DNA of 64,000 bases from Candidatus Alloclostridium intestinigallinarum (GCA_904382605.1 CAJFJA010000001.1:130793-194792); one strand, 5' to 3'; positions 1 to 9,530 are shown, numbered from the stretch's first letter. The notes: generated by a model not told the origin, from the sequence alone. A program made the numbers and translations.

Positions 1-438
1 GGCAGCGACGCCGGCGAGCTGACCAATATGCGTAAGGCGATAGTTTCCAAACAGCCGATTGCAAAGCTTGAAGCCGCCCTAGAATTGCATAAATGCTCGG
101 ATTGCGCCAAAAATATTCCCCTGAACGACAAGCGCATATGCGATATTTACGAATCGGTGATAGGCGCGTTGTGTATAGACGGCGGTATCGAAACGGCGCG
201 CGGATTCGTTCTTAAAACGGTTGGCGAGGCGGTAAAATCCCACCCCGGCTACCGCGACTACAAATCGGAAGTGAACGAACGCTTCTCCGATTACCGTTAT
301 TGTGTGGTAAGGGAGTCGGACGGCGTCGTCGAAGTGGAACTTGTCGCAGGCGGAAGGACGGTCGCTTCCGGGACGGGAGCGTCCAAAAAACAAGCCGAGA
401 TAAACTGCGCGAAAAACGCGATTGAAGGGTTGAAATAA
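1..438 (+). CDS. rnc: Ribonuclease III, C-terminal part (5' end outside window)
   Basis: The reading frame is open from base 1, so the start lies upstream; 145 residues are visible. RNase III cuts double-stranded RNA during rRNA processing and mRNA turnover. The end of the catalytic domain is seen as DIYESVIGALCIDGG, whose Asp and Glu match the metal-binding pair of the family. A double-stranded RNA-binding domain follows (about visible residues 76-145), ending in the conserved SKKQAEINCAKNAI helix. The rnc-smc-ftsY order is typical of Bacillota. A hairpin terminator follows, and smc has its own promoter, so rnc is the end of an upstream operon. Confidence 0.93.
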   Translation, partial: GSDAGELTNMRKAIVSKQPIAKLEAALELHKCSDCAKNIPLNDKRICDIYESVIGALCIDGGIETARGFVLKTVGEAVKSHPGYRDYKSEVNERFSDYRYCVVRESDGVVEVELVAGGRTVASGTGASKKQAEINCAKNAIEGLK

Positions 439-450
439 GTTTAACTGTTG

Positions 451-490
451 CGCCCGTGTTCGATACCGCGGATACGGGCGTTTATTGTTT
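451..490 (+). terminator. Rho-independent terminator after rnc
   Basis: The arms CGCCCGT (451-457) and ACGGGCG (474-480) form a 7 bp GC-rich stem, followed by a T-rich tail (TTTATTGTTTT). Confidence 0.7.
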
Positions 491-627
491 TGAATTAGCC
501 GTCCCGCTCAATGCCGATTAAAGGCGTGCGGCGGGTGCGGTTATGCCTTTGCGGCGCAATTTGTTTACCGCTTCCGTTAAAAAGTCAAAACATTACATTA
601 TACGCGGAGGCATTTGCGGCTAAATGC

Positions 628-657
628 TTGCTTTAATAAGCGGTTTATTGTTATAAT
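628..657 (+). promoter_or_regulatory. Sigma-A promoter of smc-ftsY
   Basis: TTGCTT (628-633), an 18 nt spacer and TATAAT (652-657). TG at 649-650 gives an extended -10 (TGtTATAAT). The predicted start near 664 leaves a leader of about 23 nt before smc. Confidence 0.65.
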
Positions 658-686
658 AATTATAATATGATCAGGAGAATCGGCTT

Positions 687-3600
687 TTGAATTTTAAAAA
701 GATTGAAGTTTTCGGTTTCAAATCCTTTGCCGACCGCAAGATAATAGAAATCAACGACGGTATCACGGGTATTGTCGGGCCTAACGGCTGCGGCAAGAGC
801 AACGTCGCCGACGCGGTCCGTTGGGTTCTGGGCGAACAGAGCGCAAAGGCTTTGCGCGGAAAAAGTATGCAGGACGTAATATTCAACGGTACTAAGGTCA
901 GAAAGTCCATGTCGTTTGCGGAAGTGTCGCTTTATTTCGACAACAAGGACAAACTGTTCCCCACGCTTGCGTTCGACGAAGTGAAGATAACGCGTAAGCT
1001 GTTCCGCTCCGGCGAAAGCGAATATTACATAAACGACACGCAGTGCCGTCTGAGGGATATACAGGAGATAATCCGCAATACCGGTCTGGGCAAGGAAGGT
1101 TACAGCATAATAGGACAGGGCAGAGTTTCCGAGATAATCAACGCCAAGCCCGTGGACAGAAGGGCTATTTTCGAGGACGCCGCCGGTATTTCCACGCATA
1201 AAAAGCGTAAAAAGGAGGCGCAGTCAAAACTCGAACAGACGGAGAATAACCTGCAGAGGATAGAGTCCATATTGCAGGAACTCGACCGTCAGCTTGAGCC
1301 GCTCGAACGCCAGAGCGCGGACGCGAGAAAATATCTGCAATTGCGCGACGAGCTGCGCGATCTTGAAATAAACGAGTTCGTATACGGATACGAACACAAC
1401 GCGGAGCTTAAAGCGCAGGTGCAGGCGGCGCTCGATTCCATCAACTCCCAGCTTGAAAGTTTGAAGGCGGAGCAGGAAGAGGCGGATAAAAAATATTCGC
1501 GCATGACCATGGACAGGAATAACACGGACGTGTATATTTCGCGTTTGCGTGACGAACTTACGGAACTTGCCGTGGCGGCGGAGAGTATAAAAGGAACGGG
1601 CAATACGCTGTCCGAACGTATGGCGCACCTGACTTCAAACAGGCAGGAGGCGGAAAGCCGCCTGGTTGCGATAGAGGACGACATAGATAAAAAGGACGGT
1701 CAGCTGACTTACCACAAGTCACAGCTGAACATGGCTAAGGAAGAAAAAGCCGAGGTACAGCAGGAACACGACGAGCTCGACGGGGAATACGAGGAGCTGC
1801 TGGCGAAACTGACGGAAGGCGAACGCGAGATGGAAAGCCGCAACGACGAGTTGCTTAAAGCCATGGCGAGCATCGCCGACATCAAGGAAAACTACGGCAA
1901 ACTTACCGCCGAGCGCGATACTCTTACCGAGCGCGAGGACGAACTCAGCGAGGAGATGACGGACCTCAAAGCCGAGCTGAGACAGGCGGAAGAGAGCAAG
2001 CTGGAACTTGAAAGCACCGTGCAGAAGTTGCGCAAACAGCGCGACAGGCTGGCGTCTTCCCGCAACGAGATAATGTTTTCTCTGCGTGAAGCGAACGTCA
2101 AGGTGGAAAAATACCGTTCCGCAGCCACAGATATACAGTCGAATATCAGCGGTCTGGAATCGAGAATAAAACTGCTTGCCGATTACAGCAGGGATTACTC
2201 CAATTTCCGCGATTCGGTCAAGCGGCTCATGACGGCGGCAAAACATAACGACGAATTGGCTTCGCATATCGAAGGCGTCGTGGCGGATATAATCAAGGTT
2301 CCCGCAAAATACGAAACGGCAATGACCGTAGCGTTAGGCGGTTCCGTACAAAACGTTGTTACGGAGAGCGAAGAGGACGCAAAGTATCTGATAAGATATC
2401 TGAAAGCCAACGGACTTGCCTACGTCACCTTCCTGCCGCTCACCAGCTATAAGAGAAGGGATCTTGATTCCCGTTATTCGGGCATACTGCGCGAAAGAGG
2501 CTGTATGGGCGAGGCGTCCAAACTGGTGTCGTTCGATAAAAAATACGACAGTATAGTTAGCGGTCTGCTGGGCAGTACGGTCATTTTCGACAATATGGAC
2601 AACGCCATTGCCGCCGCGCGCAGATACTCTTACGGAGTGAGAATCGTAACGCTCGAAGGCGAAATGCTCGCCACCACGGGCGCGATAAGCGGCGGTTCAA
2701 TGAATAAATCAGCCATGGCGAACGTGTTCGGTCACGAGCGTACTTTGCAGGAGTACAGGGATAACGCGGAAAAGCTGAAAAAAGATTACGAAAAAGCAGT
2801 TGCGGCGTACAAGGCGGCGCAGGAAGAAGCGGACGAGTTGCAGGAACAGCTCAAAGTATTCGACGAAGACTTCCACAACGCGGAAGTAGAGCTTGCCACC
2901 GCCACGCAGAAATTGGAGAAAGCCGCAGGAAAGTGCGAGGAACTTTCCTCCTCGCTCACCGCGAAAACGGAAGCGCGCGACGGAATACAGCGCAGAATCC
3001 AACTTATCAACAACGCTTTGAGCAGCGTGGATACGGGCAAGGATATGCCCGAACGCGACGACGAAGCGGAAAAGGAGCGCAGGGCGGGATATGCCAGAAT
3101 GCGCGAACGCAGCAAACAGCTTTCTTCCCAGCTTACCGAACTGCGCGTACAGCTGACCAATCTGGAAAACGCCATCGCCACGCATACGGAAGCCATATCC
3201 AGGCTTGAAGGCGAAATGGCTTCCCTCAAGGAAGAGCACTCCGCCATAAGAAAGGCGCTTTCCGATACGGAAGACAAGATAAAGCAGACGGAATCGGATA
3301 TAGACAACGCCGTTGTAAGTTCCGAGGACAAGAAGCGCCAGACGGAGATAAAGGAAAAAATATCCAGACTGGACGAATACAAGACCAAGCTGGATGAGGA
3401 TATTGCCGCCATTCTGGTATCCAAGGACAATCTGACCAAGAGCACCATTTCCGCAAACGAGGAAAAGGTGAGGCAGGAAACCAGGATGCAGAAGATAGAC
3501 GAAGACGCGGAAGAAATGCGCGTGCATATCGCCGAAGAATACGAGCTGGATTACGCGGGAGCGGTACGTTTCCGCCGCGCGGACTTCGACCACGAGAAGG

Positions 3601-4268
3601 CTGTGGGTGAAATAGGCAAGTTAAGACGCGCCATGTCCAAGCTGGGTCCCGTCAGTCTCGAATCCATTGATATGTACAAGGAAACGCAGGGCAGACACGA
3701 CGAACTTGCCGCCCAGCGCGACGATATGCGCAAGGCGCAGGCGGATATTATGGAGATAATCGCCACGCTCAGCAAGGAGATGAGCGAACGCTTCGACAGG
3801 GAATTCAAGAAGATCAATTCCAACTTCCAGACGATATTTTCCGAAATGTTCGGCGGCGGTACGGGCAGGCTCGAAGTTGATTTGGAAAATGCGGAAGATC
3901 CGCTCGAAGCGGGCATCGAGATATATGCCGAGCCTCCCGGCAAGAATCTGCGCAATCTTTCACAGCTTTCGGGCGGAGAACAGGCGTTTACCGCAATTTG
4001 TATACTGTTTGCCATTCTGCGTCTGCGCCCCATGCCGTTCTGTATTCTGGACGAAATAGACGCGGCGCTGGACGAAAGCAACGTCGACTTGTTCGCGCGC
4101 TATCTGAAGAGATTTTCCGACAGCACGCAGTTCATAGTTATCACGCACCGCAAGCCCACGATGGAGCAGGCGGATATGCTTTACGGCGTGACCATGCAGG
4201 AACTCGGTGTTTCCGACGTGGTATCCGTATCGCTGAAAGAGGCGGTTAAACACAGCAGTTCCGAATGA
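687..4268 (+). CDS. smc: Chromosome partition protein SMC
   Basis: SMC is the core ATPase of the SMC-ScpAB condensin, which compacts and separates the origin regions. It has 1193 residues, the usual length. In order: Walker A GPNGCGKSN (about 32-40); long coiled coil; hinge (about 520-680, starting HIEGVVADII); second coiled coil; ABC signature LSGGEQ (about 1094-1099); Walker B FCILDEIDAALDE (about 1118-1130). I chose the TTG start at 687 because AGGAG lies 9 nt upstream and the protein then begins with the family N-terminus NFKKIEVFGFKSFAD. ftsY follows 9 nt after the stop, and its ribosome site overlaps the smc stop, so the two are probably coupled. Confidence 0.97.
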   Translation: MNFKKIEVFGFKSFADRKIIEINDGITGIVGPNGCGKSNVADAVRWVLGEQSAKALRGKSMQDVIFNGTKVRKSMSFAEVSLYFDNKDKLFPTLAFDEVKITRKLFRSGESEYYINDTQCRLRDIQEIIRNTGLGKEGYSIIGQGRVSEIINAKPVDRRAIFEDAAGISTHKKRKKEAQSKLEQTENNLQRIESILQELDRQLEPLERQSADARKYLQLRDELRDLEINEFVYGYEHNAELKAQVQAALDSINSQLESLKAEQEEADKKYSRMTMDRNNTDVYISRLRDELTELAVAAESIKGTGNTLSERMAHLTSNRQEAESRLVAIEDDIDKKDGQLTYHKSQLNMAKEEKAEVQQEHDELDGEYEELLAKLTEGEREMESRNDELLKAMASIADIKENYGKLTAERDTLTEREDELSEEMTDLKAELRQAEESKLELESTVQKLRKQRDRLASSRNEIMFSLREANVKVEKYRSAATDIQSNISGLESRIKLLADYSRDYSNFRDSVKRLMTAAKHNDELASHIEGVVADIIKVPAKYETAMTVALGGSVQNVVTESEEDAKYLIRYLKANGLAYVTFLPLTSYKRRDLDSRYSGILRERGCMGEASKLVSFDKKYDSIVSGLLGSTVIFDNMDNAIAAARRYSYGVRIVTLEGEMLATTGAISGGSMNKSAMANVFGHERTLQEYRDNAEKLKKDYEKAVAAYKAAQEEADELQEQLKVFDEDFHNAEVELATATQKLEKAAGKCEELSSSLTAKTEARDGIQRRIQLINNALSSVDTGKDMPERDDEAEKERRAGYARMRERSKQLSSQLTELRVQLTNLENAIATHTEAISRLEGEMASLKEEHSAIRKALSDTEDKIKQTESDIDNAVVSSEDKKRQTEIKEKISRLDEYKTKLDEDIAAILVSKDNLTKSTISANEEKVRQETRMQKIDEDAEEMRVHIAEEYELDYAGAVRFRRADFDHEKAVGEIGKLRRAMSKLGPVSLESIDMYKETQGRHDELAAQRDDMRKAQADIMEIIATLSKEMSERFDREFKKINSNFQTIFSEMFGGGTGRLEVDLENAEDPLEAGIEIYAEPPGKNLRNLSQLSGGEQAFTAICILFAILRLRPMPFCILDEIDAALDESNVDLFARYLKRFSDSTQFIVITHRKPTMEQADMLYGVTMQELGVSDVVSVSLKEAVKHSSSE

Positions 4269-4277
4269 GGTATATAA

Positions 4278-5174
4278 ATGGGAATATTCAGCAAACTTGC
4301 ACAGGGACTTAAAAAGACCAAGGAAGCCATTGCCAAAAAGTTCTACTCGCTGTTTACGGGCAGGGCGCTGGACGAGGAGTTTTTCGACGACTTGGAAAAC
4401 GTGCTTATATCTTCCGATCTGGGCGTTGAAGCTACGGAACAGATACTCGAACGCTTTAAGGACGAGTGCTTTGAAAGGCGCATTTCCAAGGCGGAAGACG
4501 CGCGGGAACTTTTGAAGGATATTATGGTGGAGAGCATAGATTATGAAGTTGCTCCATATGAATATCCGCTCATAATTTTAGTTGCCGGCGTGAACGGCGT
4601 GGGTAAGACCACGGCTATAGGAAAGTTGGCAAAATATTTCAAAAACAAGGGAAAAAGCGTTGTTATGGCGGCTGCCGACACGTTCAGGGCCGCCGCGGGT
4701 GAACAGCTGGAAGTCTGGTCGCAGCGCGCGGGAGTGCGCCTTATCAAACACGAGGAAGGTTCCGACCCGGCGGCGGTGGTGTTCGACGCGCTTTCGTCGG
4801 CGAAGGCGAAGGGTACGGACGTTGTGCTGATAGATACCGCAGGCAGATTGCAGAACAAGAAAAACCTGATGAACGAACTTTCCAAAATAAACAAAGTGGT
4901 GGAAAGGGAGTGTCCCGACGCGGACTACCGCACGTATATCGTGCTTGACGCAACCACGGGTCAGAACGCGCTTTCGCAAGTGGAGGCGTTTGACGAGATA
5001 ATCGACGTGGACGGCATAATTCTGAACAAGATGGACGGCACGGCAAAGGGCGGAGTGGTGTTCGCAATTTCAGCCGAGCGCGAACTGCCGGTGATCTTCG
5101 TGGGAGTGGGCGAAAAGATAGACGACCTTGCCGAATTCGACGCGCAGACGTTCATTGATTCGTTATTCGAGTAA
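4278..5174 (+). CDS. ftsY: Signal recognition particle receptor FtsY
   Basis: FtsY is the membrane-associated SRP receptor GTPase. It docks with Ffh and hands ribosome-nascent chain complexes to the Sec translocon. The 298-residue protein is a compact NG form without the long acidic A domain of E. coli FtsY. It carries the N helical bundle, the G1 loop GVNGVGKTT (about 104-112), DTFRAAAGEQ, DTAGRLQNK, TTGQNA and the specificity loop LNKMDGTAKGG. The N-terminal stretch GIFSKLAQGLKKTKEAIAKK looks like the lipid-contacting amphipathic helix. It shares an operon with smc and is followed by a terminator. Confidence 0.97.
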   Translation: MGIFSKLAQGLKKTKEAIAKKFYSLFTGRALDEEFFDDLENVLISSDLGVEATEQILERFKDECFERRISKAEDARELLKDIMVESIDYEVAPYEYPLIILVAGVNGVGKTTAIGKLAKYFKNKGKSVVMAAADTFRAAAGEQLEVWSQRAGVRLIKHEEGSDPAAVVFDALSSAKAKGTDVVLIDTAGRLQNKKNLMNELSKINKVVERECPDADYRTYIVLDATTGQNALSQVEAFDEIIDVDGIILNKMDGTAKGGVVFAISAERELPVIFVGVGEKIDDLAEFDAQTFIDSLFE

Positions 5175-5206
5175 GGCTTTTCCGCTGTAAAACATATGGA
5201 TAAAAG

Positions 5207-5240
5207 ATATTGCCTTCTGAAAAAGAGGGCAATATTTTGT
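5207..5240 (+). terminator. Rho-independent terminator after ftsY
   Basis: The arms ATATTGCC (5207-5214) and GGCAATAT (5228-5235) form a perfect 8 bp stem with a 13 nt loop, then a short T run. It separates smc-ftsY from the ylxM-ffh unit. Confidence 0.65.
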
Positions 5241-5249
5241 ATTATCTTG

Positions 5250-5278
5250 TTGACAGGCGCGGCTTTCGTATGTATAAT
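5250..5278 (+). promoter_or_regulatory. Consensus sigma-A promoter of ylxM-ffh
   Basis: TTGACA (5250-5255), exactly 17 nt, TATAAT (5273-5278): a perfect consensus. Transcription should start near 5285, about 36 nt before the ylxM ATG. This makes ylxM-ffh an independent unit from smc-ftsY. Confidence 0.85.
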
Positions 5279-5320
5279 ATAAAGGAAAAATGCTTTAACA
5301 AGTATTTTTACTTGACAGTT

Positions 5321-5644
5321 ATGGAAAAGAAAGATAAACTGTATATCGGACTGTACAACGACTATTACGGAGCTTTGCTTACGGATTACCAGCGCGAGCT
5401 GGTGGATATGTATTACAACCGCGATATGTCGCTGGGCGAAATAGCGGAAGCGCATTCCATATCGCCGCAGGGGGTGTCCGACGCGTTGAAGCGCGCGGAG
5501 CGCACCCTGACGGAAACGGAACGCAAACTGAAGCTGGTGGAAAAGTCCGATAAATTACGCGCGCTGCTCGACGAAATAGAAAAGACGGGCGGAGAGCGGG
5601 TGGCGCAGACCGTACGGAAGGCGAAAGACCTTCTGGACAACTGA
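5321..5644 (+). CDS. ylxM: YlxM/p13-like SRP-associated DNA-binding protein
   Basis: This is a small helix-turn-helix protein of the UPF0122 family, which accompanies ffh in Gram-positive bacteria; streptococcal YlxM binds the SRP and modulates Ffh. The visible core is LLTDYQRELVDMYYNRDMSL, then an HTH with SPQGVSDALKRAE, like a sigma-70 region 4. It has 107 residues from ATG 5321. The frame stays open further upstream, but those codons fall in and before the promoter, so ATG 5321 is preferred although its ribosome binding site is poor. ffh starts 13 nt downstream. Confidence 0.88.
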   Translation: MEKKDKLYIGLYNDYYGALLTDYQRELVDMYYNRDMSLGEIAEAHSISPQGVSDALKRAERTLTETERKLKLVEKSDKLRALLDEIEKTGGERVAQTVRKAKDLLDN

Positions 5645-5657
5645 TAAGGAGAAACAG

Positions 5658-6983
5658 ATGGGCGCATTCAGCGGACTTAGTGAAAGATTGTCGCATATAT
5701 TTTCCAAGCTTAAGGATAAGGGTAAACTTACCGAGCTGGAAGTGAAGGGCGCAATGCGTGAAGTGCGTATCGCGCTGCTTGAAGCCGACGTAAATCTTTC
5801 CGTTGTAAAGCAATTTATAAATAACGTGACCGAAAAAGCCGTGGGCGAGCAGGTACTCAAAAGCCTTTCCCCCGCGCAGCAGGTTATAGCGATAGTAAAG
5901 GACGAACTTACCGCCGTCATGGGCGGAGATTCTTCCAAATTAAAGGTTGCGGACAAGCCGCCCACGATAATTTTAATGTGCGGACTTCAGGGCGGCGGCA
6001 AGACCACCATGTGCGGCAAACTCGCAGTAATGCTGAGAAAGCAGGGTAAAAAGCCGCTTTTGGTGGCGTGCGACATATATCGTCCCGCCGCGATAAAGCA
6101 GCTGCAGGTCGTTGGAAAGAACGCTGACGTGCCCGTATTCGAAATGGGGCAGATAGACCCGCAGAAGATAGTCAAAGGAGCGCTCAAAGAGGCGGAATCG
6201 AAAGGGTACGATACTCTGATTGTGGATACGGCGGGCAGACTGCATATCGACGACCAGCTGATGGATGAAATATCCGGTCTTAAAAAGACGTTCAATCCCG
6301 ACGAAATACTGCTTGTGGTGGACGCGATGACCGGTCAGGACGCGGTGAACGTGGCAAAAGCGTTCAACGACGTCATGGACGTCACGGGCGTTGTGCTGAC
6401 CAAACTCGACGGCGACACACGCGGCGGCGCGGCACTCTCGATAAGGGCTGTCACGGGTAAACCCATCAAATTCTGCGGCACGGGCGAAAAACTTTCGGAT
6501 ATAGAAGTTTTCCACCCCGAACGCATGGCGTCACGTATTCTCGGCATGGGCGACGTGCTTACGCTGATAGAAAAGGCGCAGAACGCATATACGGAAGAAG
6601 AAGCGCGTGAAATGCAGCGTAAGATGAGGGAAAAAACCTTCACGCTCGAAGACTATCTGGCGCAGATAGACAAGATGAAGAATATGGGCGACGTTTCGCA
6701 GATGATAGGCATGATTCCCGGTATGGCGGGCAAGCTGAAAGGGCAGGACGTGAGCGTGGACGAGAGTAAAATGAAGAAGGTGAAAGCCATTATCCAATCC
6801 ATGACCCCCGCTGAAAGGCAGAATCCCGACAGCATAAAAGGCTCGCATAAAAAGAGAATCGCCGCCGGAAGCGGTACCACCATACAGGACGTAAACTCCC
6901 TGCTCAAACAATTTGCGCAGGTAAGGGAAATGATGAGCCGTATGTCGAATATCGGCAAACGCGGTTTCAGAATGCCCTTTTGA
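5658..6983 (+). CDS. ffh: Signal recognition particle protein Ffh (SRP54)
   Basis: Ffh is the GTPase of the bacterial SRP; it binds 4.5S/6S RNA and signal sequences and delivers nascent membrane proteins to FtsY. It has 441 residues, the usual size. The N domain (about 1-90) is followed by the G domain with GLQGGGKTT (about 108-116), DIYRPAAIKQ, DTAGRLHID and LTKLDGDTRGG. The methionine-rich M domain (about 300-441) includes GMIPGM and the RNA-binding helix SHKKRIAAGSGT. AAGGAG lies about 6 nt before the ATG. rpsP follows after 42 nt with no terminator, so transcription may continue into the ribosome-maturation genes. Confidence 0.97.
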   Translation: MGAFSGLSERLSHIFSKLKDKGKLTELEVKGAMREVRIALLEADVNLSVVKQFINNVTEKAVGEQVLKSLSPAQQVIAIVKDELTAVMGGDSSKLKVADKPPTIILMCGLQGGGKTTMCGKLAVMLRKQGKKPLLVACDIYRPAAIKQLQVVGKNADVPVFEMGQIDPQKIVKGALKEAESKGYDTLIVDTAGRLHIDDQLMDEISGLKKTFNPDEILLVVDAMTGQDAVNVAKAFNDVMDVTGVVLTKLDGDTRGGAALSIRAVTGKPIKFCGTGEKLSDIEVFHPERMASRILGMGDVLTLIEKAQNAYTEEEAREMQRKMREKTFTLEDYLAQIDKMKNMGDVSQMIGMIPGMAGKLKGQDVSVDESKMKKVKAIIQSMTPAERQNPDSIKGSHKKRIAAGSGTTIQDVNSLLKQFAQVREMMSRMSNIGKRGFRMPF

Positions 6984-7025
6984 TAAATAAAGACAATAAT
7001 TTTTTATATAAAGGAGAAAACAACA

Positions 7026-7268
7026 ATGGTTAAAATCAGACTTACCAGAATGGGCAGCAAGAAGGCGCCTTTCTACCGCATCGTGGCTATCGACGAGCGC
7101 AAAGCCCGCGACGCGCAGTACCTTGACAACATCGGCTACTACGATCCCACCAAGGAACCCGCAGTCGTGAAGGTCGATACCGCAAAAGCTACCGAATGGC
7201 TGAACAAGGGCGCTCAACCCACCGATACCGTCAGGAGCATTTTCAAACAGCAGAATATCATAAAGTAA
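7026..7268 (+). CDS. rpsP: 30S ribosomal protein bS16
   Basis: bS16 is a primary-binding small-subunit protein that stabilises the 5' domain of 16S rRNA. The 80 residues open with the diagnostic [20 protein letters not shown] and contain the conserved [26 protein letters not shown] precedes the ATG. It heads the rpsP-khpA-rimM-trmD set, the standard Bacillota arrangement, with khpA only one base beyond the stop. Confidence 0.97.
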   Translation: MVKIRLTRMGSKKAPFYRIVAIDERKARDAQYLDNIGYYDPTKEPAVVKVDTAKATEWLNKGAQPTDTVRSIFKQQNIIK

Positions 7269-7269
7269 A

Positions 7270-7503
7270 ATGGAAGAGCTGGTAAAATATATCATCTCCG
7301 CTCTTGTCGACGACAAGGACAGTTTTTCCGTGCAAACGGTCATGGAAGGCGATAATACCGTGATAAACATAACCGTCGACAAGAAGGAGATAGGAAAGGT
7401 TATAGGCAAGCAGGGCAGGATAGCCAAGGCAATCCGTATGCTTGTCAAAGCGGCAGGCAAGGACGCCGGCGGCAAATACTACGTGGATATAATCGAAAAA
7501 TGA
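7270..7503 (+). CDS. khpA: KH-domain RNA-binding protein KhpA (YlqC)
   Basis: This 77-residue single KH-domain protein pairs with KhpB in other Gram-positive bacteria to bind RNA and influence cell division and envelope synthesis. The KH signature is VIGKQGRIAKAIRMLV (GxxG = GKQG). It lies between rpsP and rimM, where this gene is normally found, and overlaps rimM by 4 bases. Confidence 0.93.
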   Translation: MEELVKYIISALVDDKDSFSVQTVMEGDNTVINITVDKKEIGKVIGKQGRIAKAIRMLVKAAGKDAGGKYYVDIIEK

Positions 7504-8009
7504 AAAGTATGGTCACGGTCGGAACCGTGGCTAAGCCGCAGGGAATTAAGGGCGAGATAAAGGTCAACCCCCTGACCGACGATAACAAGCGCTTTTTCGA
7601 CTTGAAAAGAGTCGTAATCGGCGGAGCGGAATACTCCGTCGCTTCTGCGCGCGTAACGCCGGCGGGGGTTTTTATAAAATTAACGGGCGTAGACGACCGC
7701 AATGCCGCGGAGCTTTTGCGCGGCAGGGAAATACGCGTAAAGCGTGAGGACGCCGTACCTCTGCCCGAGGACAGATACTTTATCGCCGACATAATCGGCT
7801 GTCGCCTGATAAGGAACGGCAAGCCTTACGGCACGGTGAAGGACGTATTGCAGTATTCGTCCACGGACATTTATCAAGCCGCCCTGGATAAGGGCGGCAG
7901 CGTTGCTTTCCCCGCCTTGAAGGAAGTGATAGAAAAGGTGGATATAGAAAAGGGCGAGATATACGTCAATGCGGAAAAACTTGCGGAGGTGGCGCTTTAT
8001 GAGGATTGA
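7500..8009 (+). CDS. rimM: 16S rRNA processing protein RimM
   Basis: RimM binds bS19 and helps mature the 30S head. The 169-residue protein has the N-terminal RimM barrel, starting TVGTVAKPQGIKGEIKVNPL, and a C-terminal PRC-type barrel (about 90-169) with YFIADIIGC and VAFPALKEVIEKVD. It starts in a 4 bp overlap with khpA and its end overlaps trmD by 11 bases. Confidence 0.95.
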   Translation: MKSMVTVGTVAKPQGIKGEIKVNPLTDDNKRFFDLKRVVIGGAEYSVASARVTPAGVFIKLTGVDDRNAAELLRGREIRVKREDAVPLPEDRYFIADIIGCRLIRNGKPYGTVKDVLQYSSTDIYQAALDKGGSVAFPALKEVIEKVDIEKGEIYVNAEKLAEVALYED

Positions 8010-8673
8010 CGTTGCGACCCTTTTCCCCGAAATGTTCGACTGTATGAAGTGCGGCGTTATCGGCAAGGCGATAGAGCGCGGACTTATCCGCGTAAACGCC
8101 GTCAATATCCGCGATTATACCCTGGACAGGCACGGCAAGTGCGACGACACGCCTTTCGGCGGCGGCGCGGGAATGGTTATGACTCCCCAGCCCATTCACG
8201 ACGCGATAGACGCGCTGGATCCGGAACACGAAGCCTTGCGCATATATATGTCGCCCAAGGGAAAGACGTTGGACCAGTCCACGGTGCTCCGCCTTGCAAA
8301 ATGCGAAAGACTGCTATTGCTTTGCGGCAATTACGAAGGCGTGGACCAAAGGGTGATAGACGCGGACATAGACGAGGAAATTTCCATCGGCGACTATGTG
8401 CTTACGGGCGGGGAACTGCCGGCAATGGTGCTGATAAACGCCTGCGCGCGCTATCTCAAAGGGGTGCTTGGGAGCGAGCAGTCCACCGACGAGGAGAGTT
8501 TCTCCGACGGACTTCTGGAATATCCGCAATACACCCGCCCGCGCGAGTATCTGGGAAGGGAAGTGCCCGAAGTTCTGCTTTCGGGCGACCATGCGGCCAT
8601 TGCCGGGTGGCGGCGCGAAAAACAGCTTGAAATCACGCGGGAGCGCAGACCCGACCTTTTGGAGAAGAAATAA
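7999..8673 (+). CDS. trmD: tRNA (guanine-N1-)-methyltransferase TrmD
   Basis: TrmD methylates G37 of tRNAs that read CNN codons, using S-adenosylmethionine, and so prevents +1 frameshifting. It has 224 residues from ATG 7999. An in-frame ATG lies at 7969, but GGAGGT sits 8 nt before 7999 and the family N-terminus MRIDVATLFPEMF begins there. The trefoil-knot SAM site is visible as LLLLCGNYEGVDQRV and IGDYVLTGGELPAM. It overlaps rimM and touches rbgA (TAATG). Confidence 0.96.
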   Translation: MRIDVATLFPEMFDCMKCGVIGKAIERGLIRVNAVNIRDYTLDRHGKCDDTPFGGGAGMVMTPQPIHDAIDALDPEHEALRIYMSPKGKTLDQSTVLRLAKCERLLLLCGNYEGVDQRVIDADIDEEISIGDYVLTGGELPAMVLINACARYLKGVLGSEQSTDEESFSDGLLEYPQYTRPREYLGREVPEVLLSGDHAAIAGWRREKQLEITRERRPDLLEKK

Positions 8674-9530
8674 TGTATATACAATGGTATCCGGGACATA
8701 TGACAAAAGCCATGCGCATGATGGAGGCAAGCCTTAAAGCTGCCGACTGCGTCATATACGTGCTGGACGCCCGTGTGATAAATTCTTCGCGCAATCCCGC
8801 TTTCGATAAAATGATATGCGGAATGCCCGTTTTGTACGTGTTCAACAAATGCGACATGGTGGAGCGCGCGGACGTTGCGGAATGGGAAAAATATTACCGC
8901 GATAAAGGGGAAATGTGCGTTTCCGTAAACAGTACTTCTCCCAGATTCCGTGCGGAAGTCATCTCAAAACTGCTTTTGCTGAATAAGAGCGTAATAGAAA
9001 AATATGCAAGCAAAGGCGTAAACAAGACGGTGCGCGCGCTTGTCGCGGGCGTGCCGAATACGGGTAAATCCACCCTTATCAACTGTCTGTGCGGCAGTAA
9101 AAGGGCGGTTACGGGCAACCGTCCGGGCGTAACGCGCGGCAAGCAGTGGGTAAAACTTGCTTCCAATATAGAACTGCTCGACACTCCCGGTACTTTGCCG
9201 CCCGCGTTCGAGGACGGTCAAAAGGCGGTCAGGCTTGCAATGATAGGCAGTATCAAAGAAGAAATTCTCGACGTGGCGGAACTCGGGCTTGAAGCGGTAA
9301 AGTTTTTCGCGGAGAGAAAATACAAGCCGTTTGCAGAACGCTACGGGCTGGAAGATTTAAGCGGAGAGCCGCTTGAAATTATGGACAAAATAGCAAAAAA
9401 GCGCGGGTTTTTGCTCAGCAGGGACAACTACGATTACGAACGCGCCGCAAGAGCGGTACTAGACGATTTGCGTAAGCTGAGATTGGGAAAAGTGATGCTC
9501 GACAAGGTGGAGGAAGACAATGGCAGATAA
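8673..9530 (+). CDS. rbgA: Ribosome biogenesis GTPase RbgA (YlqF)
   Basis: RbgA is a circularly permuted GTPase needed late in 50S assembly. The order of motifs shows the permutation: G4 FNKCD (about 50) comes before G1 GVPNTGKST (about 126-134) and G3 DTPGTL. The N-terminal IQWYPGHMTKAMR is the family signature. It has 285 residues, a normal length. GGAG precedes the ATG, and the end overlaps rnhB by 11 bases, as is usual in this phylum. Confidence 0.96.
   Translation: MYIQWYPGHMTKAMRMMEASLKAADCVIYVLDARVINSSRNPAFDKMICGMPVLYVFNKCDMVERADVAEWEKYYRDKGEMCVSVNSTSPRFRAEVISKLLLLNKSVIEKYASKGVNKTVRALVAGVPNTGKSTLINCLCGSKRAVTGNRPGVTRGKQWVKLASNIELLDTPGTLPPAFEDGQKAVRLAMIGSIKEEILDVAELGLEAVKFFAERKYKPFAERYGLEDLSGEPLEIMDKIAKKRGFLLSRDNYDYERAARAVLDDLRKLRLGKVMLDKVEEDNGR

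Noticed and set aside
5290-5298. ATG-CTT-TAA mini-frame between the ylxM promoter and ylxM
   Set aside because: The AAAGGA before it overlaps the predicted transcript start, so a functional two-codon leader is unlikely.
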